Below are positions 22,120 through 34,374 of a stretch of 64,000 nt of DNA, piece by piece (the stretch's first letter is position 1; every line of letters starts with the position of its first letter). Source of the DNA: Naasia aerilata (lineage in GTDB: Bacteria; Actinomycetota; Actinomycetes; Actinomycetales; Microbacteriaceae); NCBI RefSeq assembly GCF_030296595.1, contig NZ_AP027731.1, positions 2,666,001 through 2,730,000 on the forward strand, read 5' to 3'. A program made the position numbers and the translations under genes. The notes beneath the pieces were generated by a model, which worked only from the letters and a program-made list of their open reading frames with translations, had not been told where the DNA came from and made no database searches.

Positions 22120-23613
22120 ATGTCAACCATTACGACCGCCCCGGCCACCAAGCAGGTCGCCGTCAACGACATCGGATCTGCTGAAGACTTCCTGGCCGCG
22201 GTCGAGAAGACCCTCAAGTTCTTCAACGACGGAGACCTCATCGAGGGCACTGTCGTCAAGATCGACCGCGACGAGGTCCTCCTCGACGTCGGCTACAAGA
22301 CCGAGGGTGTCATCCCCTCCCGCGAACTCTCCATCAAGCACGACGTCGACCCCAACGAGGTCGTCAACGTCGGCGACAGTGTCGAGGCGCTTGTTCTCCA
22401 GAAGGAGGACAAGGAAGGCCGGCTGATCCTGTCCAAGAAGCGCGCCCAGTACGAGCGCGCATGGGGTGACGTCGAGAAGATCAAGGAAGCCGACGGCGTG
22501 GTCACCGGAACGGTGATCGAGGTCGTCAAGGGCGGCCTGATCGTCGACATCGGCCTCCGCGGCTTCCTCCCCGCCTCGCTCATCGAGCTGCGCCGCGTGC
22601 GCGACCTCACCCCGTACCTGGGTCAGGAGCTCGAGGCGAAGATCCTGGAGCTCGACAAGAACCGCAACAACGTGGTCCTGTCGCGTCGCGCCCTGCTCGA
22701 GCAGACCCAGTCCGAGAGCCGCAGCACGTTCCTCGCGAACCTGCACCCGGGCCAGGTCCGCAAGGGCGTCATCTCCTCGATCGTCAACTTCGGCGCATTC
22801 GTCGACCTCGGCGGCGTCGACGGTCTGGTCCACGTCTCCGAGCTCAGCTGGAAGCACATCGAGCACGCCAGCGAGGTCGTCGAGGTGGGCCAGGAGGTCA
22901 CCGTCGAGGTGCTCTCCGTCGAGCTCGACCGTGAGCGTGTCTCCCTGTCGCTCAAGGCGACGCAGGAGGACCCGTGGCAGGTCTTCGCCCGCACCCACGC
23001 GATCGGCCAGATCGCCCCGGGGAAGGTCACGAAGCTCGTGCCGTTCGGTGCGTTCGTCCGCGTCGCGGACGGCATCGAGGGTCTCGTCCACATCTCCGAG
23101 CTCTCCAGCAAGCACGTCGAGCTGGCCGAGCAGGTCGTCTCCGTCGGTGACGAGGTCTTCGTGAAGATCATCGACATCGACCTCGAGCGTCGCCGCATCT
23201 CGCTGAGCCTCAAGCAGGCCAACGAGGGCATCGACCCGAGCAACCAGGAGTTCGACTCCGGCCTCGCCGCCCTCTACGGCATGGTCACCGAGTACGACGA
23301 GCAGGGCAACTACAAGTTCCCCGAAGGCTTCGACCCGGAGACCAACGAGTGGAAGGAAGGCTTCGAGGAGCAGCGCGCCAAGTGGGAGCAGGAGTACGCC
23401 GACGCCCAGGCCCGCTGGGAGCAGCACAAGGAGCAGATCGTCAAGAGCATCGCGGATGAGGCGGCCGGCATCACGTCGAGCAACTCCTCGTCCTCGTCCT
23501 CTTCGTCGTCGTCGTCCTCCTCGTCGTTCTCCAGCGACTCGGGTTCGGCCGGAACGCTCGCCGATGACGCGTCGCTCGCGGCGCTGCGTGAGCGGCTCTC
23601 CAGCAACAACTAG
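22120..23613 (+). CDS. rpsA: 30S ribosomal protein S1
   Basis: Binds mRNA on the 30S subunit. 497 residues with four S1 RNA-binding domains (about 36-105, 123-188, 209-277, 294-363); typical segments are GTVVKIDRDEVLLDVGYKTEG, FGAFVDLGGVDGLVHVSELSW and FGAFVRVADGIEGLVHISEL. After the fourth domain comes an acidic/aromatic helix, then an unusual tail with a run of 14 serines and further Ser/Gly before ERLSSNN. The ATG at 22120 is preceded by TGGAG. Codon bias is the strongest in the window, as expected for a highly expressed gene. Confidence 0.97.
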   Translation: MSTITTAPATKQVAVNDIGSAEDFLAAVEKTLKFFNDGDLIEGTVVKIDRDEVLLDVGYKTEGVIPSRELSIKHDVDPNEVVNVGDSVEALVLQKEDKEGRLILSKKRAQYERAWGDVEKIKEADGVVTGTVIEVVKGGLIVDIGLRGFLPASLIELRRVRDLTPYLGQELEAKILELDKNRNNVVLSRRALLEQTQSESRSTFLANLHPGQVRKGVISSIVNFGAFVDLGGVDGLVHVSELSWKHIEHASEVVEVGQEVTVEVLSVELDRERVSLSLKATQEDPWQVFARTHAIGQIAPGKVTKLVPFGAFVRVADGIEGLVHISELSSKHVELAEQVVSVGDEVFVKIIDIDLERRRISLSLKQANEGIDPSNQEFDSGLAALYGMVTEYDEQGNYKFPEGFDPETNEWKEGFEEQRAKWEQEYADAQARWEQHKEQIVKSIADEAAGITSSNSSSSSSSSSSSSSSFSSDSGSAGTLADDASLAALRERLSSNN

Positions 23614-23631
23614 GTCCTCCCGACCTGCGAG

Positions 23632-23663
23632 CTCGCCGTCCCGGATCCGTCCGGGGCGGCGAG
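23632..23663 (+). terminator. rpsA terminator hairpin
   Basis: CTCGCCG and CGGCGAG pair around an inner CCCGGA/TCCGGG stem, followed by TCCGTTT. It lies 19 nt past the rpsA stop. Confidence 0.7.
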
Positions 23664-23724
23664 TCCGTTTAAGCCCCACGTCCAGCCCTGACGCTTCGGC
23701 CCGCCGGGCTGGGACAATGCCGGG

Positions 23725-24525
23725 GTGAGCGGGTTCGCGGCGGAGGTGCTGGCCCTGTTCGACCGCCAGGTGCGGCCGGGCAGCGGTCTCGCCGACGGCG
23801 TGCCCACCGAGGAGGACGGCCCCGTCCGCCGCGTCTACTACCCGGGCACCGGCTTCCTCGCGGCGCCGCCCGACACCGGGCTGCGCGGCGCCGAGCTGGA
23901 TGCGCTCATCGCGCGCCAGCGTGACGTTTGGGCGCAGCGCGGCGAGGCGGTCGAGTGGAAGGTGTACGGCCACGACCGGCCGGCGGACCTTCCCGAGCGG
24001 CTCCTCGCGCACTCCTTTCTGCCCGAGGAGGAGGAGACGCTGCTGTTCGCCGAGGCCGCCGACCTGCTCGCGCCGCAGGAGGGGACGCCAGGCGTGACGG
24101 TCCGCGAGGTCGAGGAGCCGGAGGACCTCCGCCGCATCGCCGACCAGCACACCGAGATCTGGGAGGAGGACTGGGGGTGGCTCGCGAAGGACCTCGCCGA
24201 GCGCAAGGCGGCGCACCCCGAGTCGATCGTCATCCTCGCTGCCGAGGCGGGCGGGCGGCTGGTCTCCTCCGCCTGGCTGGTGCTGCGTCCCGGCACCGAC
24301 TTCGCCGGCCTCTGGGGCGGGTCGACGCTCGCCGCCTGGCGCGGTCGCGGGATCTACCGGGACCTCGTTGCGCGCCGGGCTAGGATCGCGGTCGAGCGCG
24401 GCTACCGCTACCTGCAGGTGGACGCCTCGGCAATGAGCCGGCGCATCCTGGAGCGGCTGGGGTTCACGCCCGCAACGAGCACGACGCCGTACGTCTGGAG
24501 CCCGCCGGTTAGCCTGGGGGAGTGA
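23725..24525 (+). CDS. GNAT family N-acetyltransferase
   Basis: 266 residues. The C-terminal half is a GNAT fold: acetyl-CoA-binding motif A in GGSTLAAWRGRGIYRDLV followed by ARIAVERGYRYLQVDAS and a closing LERLGFTPA. The N-terminal 110 residues are a diverged GNAT-like or linker domain. The substrate is unknown. GACAAT lies 6 nt before the GTG start (leaderless). The stop overlaps the coaE GTG (GTGA), so the pair is coupled. Confidence 0.8.
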   Translation: MSGFAAEVLALFDRQVRPGSGLADGVPTEEDGPVRRVYYPGTGFLAAPPDTGLRGAELDALIARQRDVWAQRGEAVEWKVYGHDRPADLPERLLAHSFLPEEEETLLFAEAADLLAPQEGTPGVTVREVEEPEDLRRIADQHTEIWEEDWGWLAKDLAERKAAHPESIVILAAEAGGRLVSSAWLVLRPGTDFAGLWGGSTLAAWRGRGIYRDLVARRARIAVERGYRYLQVDASAMSRRILERLGFTPATSTTPYVWSPPVSLGE

Positions 24526-25124
24526 CCCTCATCGGCCTCACCGGCGGCATCGCATCCGGCAAGTCCACCGTCGCCCGCCGTCTCGCAGAGTCCGGAGCCG
24601 TCGTCGTCGACGCGGATCAGCTCGCGCGGGAGGCCGTCGCCCCCGGCAGTCCCGGCCTCGCCGCCGTCGCGGAGGCCTTCGGCCCCGGCGTCCTCGCTGC
24701 GGACGGCAGCCTCGACCGCCCGGCGCTCGGCGCGATCGTGTTCGCGGATGCGGAGGCCCGCGAGCGCCTCAACTCGATCGTGCACCCCGAGGTGGGCCGG
24801 CTGTCCCGCGCCCGGTTCGGTGACGCCCTCGCGGCAGATCCCGGCGCCATCGTCGTCTACGACGTGCCGCTGCTCGCGGAGGCCCGGGGCGCTGTCGAGT
24901 TCGACCGGGTCGTGGTGGTGCACGCGCCCGCCGAGGAGCGCATCCGGCGGATGGTGGAGTTCCGCGGCATGGCCGAGGACGAGGCCCGTCGCCGCGTCTC
25001 GGCGCAGGCGACCGACGAGGAGCGCCTCGCGATGGCCGACGACGTGATCGACGCGAGCGGCACCCTCGAGCAGACGCTGCAGCAGGCGGACGCCCTCTGG
25101 GCCCGCCTCACCGCCACCCGCTGA
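24522..25124 (+). CDS. coaE: Dephospho-CoA kinase
   Basis: Last step of coenzyme A synthesis, phosphorylating the 3'-OH of dephospho-CoA. 200 residues, normal. The P-loop is GLTGGIASGKST at the N-terminus; VVDADQLAREAV, the SIVHPEVGRLSR substrate segment and VYDVPLLAE are conserved. Position after rpsA and before uvrB is the standard actinobacterial arrangement. Confidence 0.95.
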   Translation: MTLIGLTGGIASGKSTVARRLAESGAVVVDADQLAREAVAPGSPGLAAVAEAFGPGVLAADGSLDRPALGAIVFADAEARERLNSIVHPEVGRLSRARFGDALAADPGAIVVYDVPLLAEARGAVEFDRVVVVHAPAEERIRRMVEFRGMAEDEARRRVSAQATDEERLAMADDVIDASGTLEQTLQQADALWARLTATR

Positions 25125-25141
25125 AGCCCACTGACTGAACG

Positions 25142-25201
25142 GCGGGTGAAACCGCGGTTCCGCGGGTGTAGTTGCACCCGCGAGAAGGCGGTTACACCCG
25201 C
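25142..25201 (+). repeat. GCGGGTG composite palindrome between coaE and EamA gene
   Basis: The word GCGGGTG occurs at 25142 and 25162, and its inverse CACCCGC at 25175 and 25195: same-strand copies exactly 20 bp apart on both arms. Outer 14-nt arms pair with one mismatch; inner 8-nt arms (CGCGGGTG/CACCCGCG) pair perfectly. It fills the space between two convergent genes, 17 nt from the coaE stop and 2 nt from the EamA stop. It may act as a bidirectional terminator, but no T-tract is present. Confidence 0.8.
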
Positions 25202-25203
25202 TG

Positions 25204-26106
25204 TCAGGCTCCCGGTGCGGCCGCAGCGGCGGCGACGCGCCGGGCCGCGGCACCCCGCCGCGCTGAGCCCAGGACCGCGACCGCGTTCGCGGCACTGATG
25301 ACCGCGAGGCCGACGAGCTGAGGGAGCGCCAGCGTCTGGCCGAGGATGAGCAGCCCGGACAGGGCGGCCGCGGCGGGATGCAGGCTCTGCAGGACGCTGA
25401 ACAGGTTGCGCGAGATCCGGCGCAGCACCGCCAGGTCGAGCGAGTAGGGGAGTGCGGAGGAGAGCACGCCCACCACGGCGCCGAGCGAGAGGATGCCGAG
25501 CAGCCGGTCCGTCGGCACCCGCACGAGGATCCCGATCAGGAGCGGCAGCGTGACGAGCGACGCCGCGCAGCTCGCGACCGCCGTGCCCTGGATCCCGGGG
25601 AGCCGCTCGCCCGCCCGCTGGGTGAAGAGGATGTAGGCGGCCCACGCGACGCCGGCCAGCAGGGCGAGCCCCACGCCGATGGGGTCGATGTCGTGCACCG
25701 TCCCGGTGAGGAGCGCGACGCCGGCGCCGGCCGCGACCCCGCAGATCAGGTCGAGCAGGCGACGCGAGGAGAGCAGGGCGACCGCCAGCGGGCCGAGGAA
25801 TTCGAGCGTCACGGCGAGCCCGAGCTCGAGGCGGGAGAACGACTCGTAGATCGCGAGGTTCATCACGACGAGGGCGAGGCCGAGGCACAGGGAGGGCCAC
25901 ACCAGCCGCCAGCGCAGCACGTCCCGGCGCAGGGTGGGAGCGAGGACGATGGCGGCGAAGAGCTGCCGGAGTCCGACGACGCCGACCGCCCCCACAGCGG
26001 GCAGCAGCAGGGTCCCGACACCGGCGCCCGCCTGCACCGAGAGGGCGCTCACGATCGGACCCGCGATCGCGAGGCGGGAGCGGCGGGGAGCCGGGGAGGC
26101 GGTCAC
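25204..26106 (-). CDS. EamA/RhtA-family transporter
   Basis: 300 residues, ten predicted membrane helices in two five-helix halves, typical of EamA drug/metabolite transporters (RhtA-like threonine or homoserine exporters). Recognisable segments include [32 protein letters not shown] and [18 protein letters not shown]. The exported compound is unknown. It is divergent from uvrB. Confidence 0.82.
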   Translation of the reverse strand: MTASPAPRRSRLAIAGPIVSALSVQAGAGVGTLLLPAVGAVGVVGLRQLFAAIVLAPTLRRDVLRWRLVWPSLCLGLALVVMNLAIYESFSRLELGLAVTLEFLGPLAVALLSSRRLLDLICGVAAGAGVALLTGTVHDIDPIGVGLALLAGVAWAAYILFTQRAGERLPGIQGTAVASCAASLVTLPLLIGILVRVPTDRLLGILSLGAVVGVLSSALPYSLDLAVLRRISRNLFSVLQSLHPAAAALSGLLILGQTLALPQLVGLAVISAANAVAVLGSARRGAAARRVAAAAAAPGA

Positions 26107-26221
26107 CGCTCGACGCTACCCCGCGCGGGTGACGCCGCCCTCCGGCGGTGTCGTTACGGGGGCGGTTCGGCGGCTTCACCCGCGGTACCGGAGCGTGCGC
26201 CGTCGGCGAACGCGGGCCCGG

Positions 26222-26243
26222 TGTCGGAGGCCGAATCTAAACT
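26222..26243 (+). promoter_or_regulatory. DNA-damage-type promoter TGTCGGAGG-N7-TAAACT (uvrB)
   Basis: TGTCGGAGG, 7 nt, TAAACT, then ATG 7 nt later. It resembles the actinobacterial RecA-NDp promoter controlled by PafBC (TGTCRGTGG-N7/8-TANNNT). The same arrangement is found before uvrA and the drrA-like gene. The message would be leaderless. Confidence 0.65.
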
Positions 26244-26250
26244 CGAAGGC

Positions 26251-28317
26251 ATGCAGCCCACTCGCGCCGTGCGCCCCTTCGAGGTCATCAGCGAGTACCA
26301 GCCGAGCGGCGATCAGCCCACCGCGATCGCCGAGCTGGCCGGCCGGATCAACGCCGGCGAGACCGACGTCGTGCTGCTGGGCGCCACCGGCACCGGCAAG
26401 TCGGCGACGACCGCCTGGCTCGTCGAGGCCGTGCAGCGGCCCACCCTCGTCCTCGCCCACAACAAGACGCTGGCCGCCCAGCTGGCGAACGAGTTCCGCG
26501 AGCTGATGCCGAACAACGCCGTCGAGTACTTCGTCTCCTACTACGACTACTACCAGCCCGAGGCGTACGTCCCGCAGACGGACACCTTCATCGAGAAGGA
26601 CTCGTCCATCAACTCCGAGGTGGAGCGGCTCCGGCACTCCACGACGAACTCGCTGCTGTCCCGGCGCGATGTGATCGTGGTGTCCACCGTCTCCTGCATC
26701 TACGGCCTGGGTGCCGCGGAGGAGTACCTGGAGGCGATGGTCGCGCTGCAGGTGGGGGAGCGCATCACGCGCGATCGGCTCGTGCGGCGCTTCATCAACA
26801 TGCAGTACGAGCGCAACGACTACGACTTCTCGCGCGGCCGCTTCCGCGTGCGCGGCGACACGATCGAGATCATCCCGGTCTACGAGGAGCACGCCATCCG
26901 CATCGAGATGTTCGGCGACGAGATCGAGGCGCTGTACATCCTGCACCCGCTGACGGGCGAGGTGATCAAGCAGGTCGACGCCATCTCGGTGTTCCCCGCC
27001 ACCCACTACGCGGCGAGCCCCGCCACGATGCAGCGCGCGATCGTCACCATCCGCAGCGAGCTCGCCGAGCGGCTCGCCGAGCTCGAGTCCCAGGGCAAGC
27101 TGCTCGAGGCGCAGCGCCTCCGCATGCGCACCACCTTCGACCTCGAGATGATGGAGCAGATCGGCTTCTGCTCGGGCATCGAGAACTACTCCCGGCACAT
27201 CGACGGCCGGCGTCCCGGCGAGGCGCCGAACTGCCTCCTCGACTACTTCCCGGACGACTTCATCACCGTCATCGACGAGTCGCACGTGACCGTGCCGCAG
27301 ATCGGCGCGATGTACGAGGGCGACGCCTCGCGCAAGCGCACCCTGGTCGAGCACGGCTTCCGCCTGCCGAGCGCGATGGACAACCGCCCGCTGAAGTGGG
27401 AGGAGTTCAAGTCGCGCGTCGGCCAGACCGTCTACCTCTCCGCGACTCCGGGGCGCTACGAGCTCGGGATGTCGGACGGCGTCGTCGAGCAGATCATCCG
27501 CCCGACCGGCCTGGTCGACCCCCAGATCGTCGTCAAGCCGTCGAAGGGGCAGATCGACGATCTCCTCGAGGAGATCCGCGTCCGCTCGGAGCGTGACGAG
27601 CGCGTCCTCGTCACGACCCTCACGAAGAAGATGGCGGAGGAGCTCACGGCGTTCCTCGCGGAGGCGGGCGTCAAGGTCCGCTACCTGCACTCCGACGTCG
27701 ACACGCTCCGCCGCGTCGAGCTGCTCACCGAGCTGCGCCAGGGCGTCTACGACGTCCTCATCGGCATCAACCTGCTGCGCGAGGGTCTCGACCTGCCCGA
27801 GGTGTCGCTCGTCGCGATCCTGGACGCCGACAAGGAGGGCTTCCTGCGCTCCTCGACGTCGCTCATCCAGACGATCGGCCGCGCCGCCCGCAACGTGTCG
27901 GGCGAGGTGCACATGTACGCCGACAAGCTCACCGACTCGATGGCACAGGCCATCGAGGAGACGACCCGGCGCCGCGAGCGCCAGGTCGCGTACAACGCCG
28001 AGCACGGCATCGACCCGACGCCGCTGCGCAAGAAGATCGCCGACATCACCGACGTGCTCATCCGCGAGGGCGCCGACACCAAGGAGCTGCTGGCCGGACG
28101 CGGCTCCGGCAAGCGCTCGCCCACGCCCAACCTGCGGCGCGAGGGGATCGCGGCGGCCGGCGCCAACGAGCTCGAGTCGATCATCGCCGACCTCAACGAC
28201 CAGATGCTGCAGGCCGCCGCCGAGCTCAAGTTCGAGCTCGCCGCGCGCCTCCGCGACGAGCTGACGGAGATGAAGGGCGAGCTGCGCCAGATGGAGAAGG
28301 CCGGCCACCTCGTCTGA
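26251..28317 (+). CDS. uvrB: UvrABC excinuclease subunit B
   Basis: Damage-verifying helicase of nucleotide excision repair; receives lesions from UvrA and recruits UvrC. 688 residues. Walker A is [10 protein letters not shown]; the beta-hairpin damage probe region is [20 protein letters not shown]; helicase motif VI is in [11 protein letters not shown]; the C-terminal UVR domain ([20 protein letters not shown]) contacts UvrC. ATG 26251 follows the -10 box at 7 nt. Upstream frame extension has no homology and is rejected. Confidence 0.97.
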   Translation: MQPTRAVRPFEVISEYQPSGDQPTAIAELAGRINAGETDVVLLGATGTGKSATTAWLVEAVQRPTLVLAHNKTLAAQLANEFRELMPNNAVEYFVSYYDYYQPEAYVPQTDTFIEKDSSINSEVERLRHSTTNSLLSRRDVIVVSTVSCIYGLGAAEEYLEAMVALQVGERITRDRLVRRFINMQYERNDYDFSRGRFRVRGDTIEIIPVYEEHAIRIEMFGDEIEALYILHPLTGEVIKQVDAISVFPATHYAASPATMQRAIVTIRSELAERLAELESQGKLLEAQRLRMRTTFDLEMMEQIGFCSGIENYSRHIDGRRPGEAPNCLLDYFPDDFITVIDESHVTVPQIGAMYEGDASRKRTLVEHGFRLPSAMDNRPLKWEEFKSRVGQTVYLSATPGRYELGMSDGVVEQIIRPTGLVDPQIVVKPSKGQIDDLLEEIRVRSERDERVLVTTLTKKMAEELTAFLAEAGVKVRYLHSDVDTLRRVELLTELRQGVYDVLIGINLLREGLDLPEVSLVAILDADKEGFLRSSTSLIQTIGRAARNVSGEVHMYADKLTDSMAQAIEETTRRRERQVAYNAEHGIDPTPLRKKIADITDVLIREGADTKELLAGRGSGKRSPTPNLRREGIAAAGANELESIIADLNDQMLQAAAELKFELAARLRDELTEMKGELRQMEKAGHLV

Positions 28318-28377
28318 TCCTCTTCTCGGAGGGCAGAGCGCCGGCGCAATCCACCCGTCCATCAGCCCCAACCCGGA

Positions 28378-28393
28378 GCCCGACCCTTCGGGC
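28378..28393 (+). terminator. Hairpin between uvrB and uvrA
   Basis: GCCCG-ACCCTT-CGGGC, 60 nt after the uvrB stop. It is a short GC stem without T-tract. A second dyad GGTCGCTGAGCCC / GGGCGTCGACC lies at about 28425-28456. No gene is seen in 28318-28501. Confidence 0.35.
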
Positions 28394-28501
28394 GGGCCCG
28401 AGGAACCGCGCTTCCGCTGGTCCGGTCGCTGAGCCCGCCGCGGTGGGCGTCGACCGCGACGCGCCGTGACCGAGCGTCGCCCACAGCGAAACCCAGCCGA
28501 G

Positions 28502-28524
28502 TGTCGGAGGGTCCGACCTAAACT
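28502..28524 (+). promoter_or_regulatory. DNA-damage-type promoter TGTCGGAGG-N8-TAAACT (uvrA)
   Basis: The same elements as before uvrB with one extra spacer base, then GTG 6 nt after the -10 box. It suggests uvrA and uvrB are co-induced although separated by a terminator-like gap. Confidence 0.65.
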
Positions 28525-28530
28525 CTTCTG

Positions 28531-31415
<2,885 letters not shown>

Positions 31416-31423
31416 CCAGGGCC

Positions 31424-33330
31424 GTGGCGCAGGCGCTCAGCTACCGGCCGAAGGCCGGGGAGATCCCGACCGAGCCCGGGGTGTACCGGTTCTCGGACGC
31501 GAAGGGCCGCGTCCTCTACGTCGGCAAGGCGAAGAACCTCCGCGCGCGTCTCAGCAACTACTTCGCGCCGCTGCACACGCTGCACGAGCGCACCCGTCGG
31601 ATGGTGACCACGGCGAGTGCCGTGCAGTGGACGACCGTGGCGAGCGATTTCCAGGCGCTCCAGCTCGAGTACACCTGGATCAAGGAGTTCGAGCCGCCGT
31701 TCAACGTCAAGTTCCGCGACGACAAGACCTACCCGTACCTGGCCGTGACGCTCGGCGACGAGGCCCCCGGGTCATGGTGACTCGCAATCGGAAGATCCAT
31801 GGGGCACGCTACTTCGGCCCGTACCCGAAGATCTGGGCGGTCCGCGAGACCATCGACCAGATGATCCGGGCGTTCCCGATCCGCACCTGCTCGGACTCCA
31901 GCTACAAGCGGGCGATGGACAGCGGGCGGCCGTGCTTCCCGGGCCAGATCGGCCGCTGCGGCGGCCCGTGCTCCCAGAAAGTCACGATCGCGCAGCACCG
32001 GGCGATCGTCGACCAGTTCGTCGCGTTCATGGCGAACCCCGACCCGCGGATGATCGCGCAGCTGACGCGCGACATGAAGCAGGCGTCCGCGGACATGGAC
32101 TACGAGCGCGCGGCCGAGCTCCGGGACCGCATCGGCGCACTCGAGAACGTGCTCGAGTCGAGCGCGGTCGTCCTTCCGGAGACGGTGGAGGCCGACGTCT
32201 TCGGCATCGAGCACGACGAGCTCGCGGCAGCGGTGCAGCAGTTCCGCGTGCGCGGCGGGCGCGTTCGCGGCGTGCGCTCCTGGGTCGTCGACAAGGAGCT
32301 CGACGTGAGCCTCGGCGAGCTCGTCGACTCGGTGCTGCAGAGCGCTTACGACGGCACCGAGCCGCCGCCCAAGGAGATCATCGTCCCCGAGCTGCCGGAG
32401 GACGCGGAGGCGCTCGAGCAGCTTCTCAGCGGCCTCCGGGAGCGCGGTGCCGTTCACCTGCGCGCCGCCCAGCGCGGAGAGAAGGCCGCGCTGCTCCAGA
32501 CCGCGACGAACAACGCGAAGCAGGCCCTCAATCTCTACAAGACCCGCCGCAGCGCGGACTACGTCTCCCGCAGCCGCGCACTCACCGACCTGCAGGAGGC
32601 GCTCGAGCTCGACGAGGCGCCCCTGCGCATGGAGTGCTTCGACGTGTCCCACCTGGCCGGCACCAACATCGTCGCGTCGATGGTCGTCTTCGAGGACGGG
32701 CTGCCCCGCAAGGACCAGTACCGGCGATTCAACGTGACCGACTCCACGGATGACACCGAGTCGCTGTACCAGGTCCTGAGCCGCCGCCTGGGCTACCTCG
32801 GCGAGGACGACCTCCGGATGGGCGACCCGATCCGCGACGAGGCGGAGAACGTCGACGAGAGCATCGAGCTCGGCACCCGCCGCAAGCCGGGCAAGTTCTC
32901 CTACCGCCCCAACCTGCTCATCGTCGACGGCGGCCAGCCGCAGGTGCAGGCGGCTGCGCGGGCGCTGCGCGAGTCGGGGGTCGACGGGATCAACCTGTGC
33001 GGGATCGCCAAGCGCCTCGAGGAGGTCTGGCTGCCGGACAACGACTACCCGGTGATCCTTCCCCGCAACAGCGACGCGCTCTTCCTGCTCCAGCGCATCC
33101 GCGACGAGGCGCACCGCTTCGCGATCACGCACCAGAGGACGCGGCGGAAGAAGGACATCACCTCGGTGCTGACCGAGATCCCGGGTCTCGGCGCGGCCCG
33201 CGTGCGCGAGCTGCTCCGGCACTTCGGCTCGGTCGCGAAGCTCAAGCAGGCGACGCCGGAGCAGATCCAGGAGGTCAAGGGCATCGGTCCGCAGATCGCC
33301 GCGACGATCCACGAGCGACTGCACGCCTGA
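31424..33330 (+). CDS. uvrC: UvrABC excinuclease subunit C (apparent frameshift at 31764-31768)
   Basis: UvrC makes the 3' and 5' incisions around the lesion. Corrected length is 635 residues. GIY-YIG domain ([20 protein letters not shown]), UVR domain ([14 protein letters not shown]), RNase H-like nuclease ([34 protein letters not shown]) and C-terminal helix-hairpin-helix ([13 protein letters not shown]). The frame breaks at GAGGCCCCCGGG; one more C in 31764-31768 gives [20 protein letters not shown]. It starts at a GTG 8 nt after uvrA, so it shares the uvrA transcript and damage control. Confidence 0.93.
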
Positions 33331-33381
33331 CGCCCGGGCGCAACCGCCGTCGGAGGCGACGCGCCCGGGGACCCGCGACGG

Positions 33382-33387
33382 TAGCCT
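33382..33387 (+). promoter_or_regulatory. -10 box TAGCCT before rapZ
   Basis: TAGCCT lies 9 nt before the ATG at 33397, suggesting an independent near-leaderless start for rapZ-whiA. Confidence 0.4.
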
Positions 33388-33396
33388 GAGACGGTC

Positions 33397-34313
33397 ATGA
33401 CCTCACCCAGCGCGCAGAGCACGGCGGAGGACGTTCCCGGGGGACAGCCCCGGGGCCGCCAGTCGGTCCTGATCGTGACCGGCATGTCCGGCGCCGGCCG
33501 CAGCACCGTCGCGAACGCGCTCGAGGACCTCGGCTGGTACGTGGTCGACAACCTCCCGCCCCAGATGCTCGTCCCGCTGCTCGACGTCGCGGAGAAGGCC
33601 GGCCAGAGCCTGCCGCGCATCGCCGTGGTCGTCGACGTGCGCGGGGAGCGCTGTTCTCCGAGCTGCGCGACCTGGTGCAGCAGCTCAAGAAGGGCGCGCA
33701 GGTCCGCGTCCTGTTCCTCGAGGCCAACGACGCCGCGCTGGTGCGGCGGTTCGAGCAGGTGCGCCGCCCGCACCCGCTGCAGGGGGACGGCACGATCCTC
33801 GACGGCATCAGCGAGGAGCGGGTCCGCACGGCCGGGATCCGCGAGCAGGCCGACATCGTCGTCGACACCTCCGAGTTCAACATCCACCAGCTCGCGAACG
33901 TCACCACGGAGCTGTTCAGCGAGGCGGATCAGCCCGGCGTGCGGGTGACCCTGACGAGCTTCGGCTACAAGTACGGGCTGCCGGCCGATGCGGACATCGT
34001 CGCCGACGCCCGCTTCCTGCCCAATCCGTACTGGATTCCGGAGCTGCGGCCCGGCACGGGACTCGATGCCGACGTGAGCGAGTTCGTGCTCGGCCAGGAG
34101 GGCGCCGCGGAGTTCATCGACGGCTACTCGGCGGCGCTCGCCCCCGTCCTCACCGGCTACCGGCGCGAGAACAAGCGGCACGCGACCATCGCGGTGGGCT
34201 GCACCGGGGGACGTCACCGGTCCGTCGCGGTCGTCGAGGAGCTGGCCAGGAGGCTGCGCGAGCAGCCCGGTGTGAGCGTCAGCGTCAAGCATCGGGACCT
34301 CGGCCGGGAATGA
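33397..34313 (+). CDS. rapZ: RapZ-family nucleotide-binding protein (apparent frameshift at 33643-33646)
   Basis: YvcJ/RapZ family P-loop protein. In proteobacteria RapZ controls glucosamine-6-phosphate synthase through small RNAs; in actinobacteria the role is uncertain but the gene always precedes whiA. P-loop GMSGAGRST (residues 29-37), [26 protein letters not shown] and the C-terminal [11 protein letters not shown]. The frame breaks at CGCGGGGAGCG; a fifth G gives [19 protein letters not shown]. Corrected length is 305 residues. Sits directly after uvrC. Confidence 0.92.
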
Positions 34314-34374
34314 CCTCTCCCTCTCCCGCCGGGAGAAGATGCGAGACTGGGGACATGGGTGGAGGGCGAGAGCG

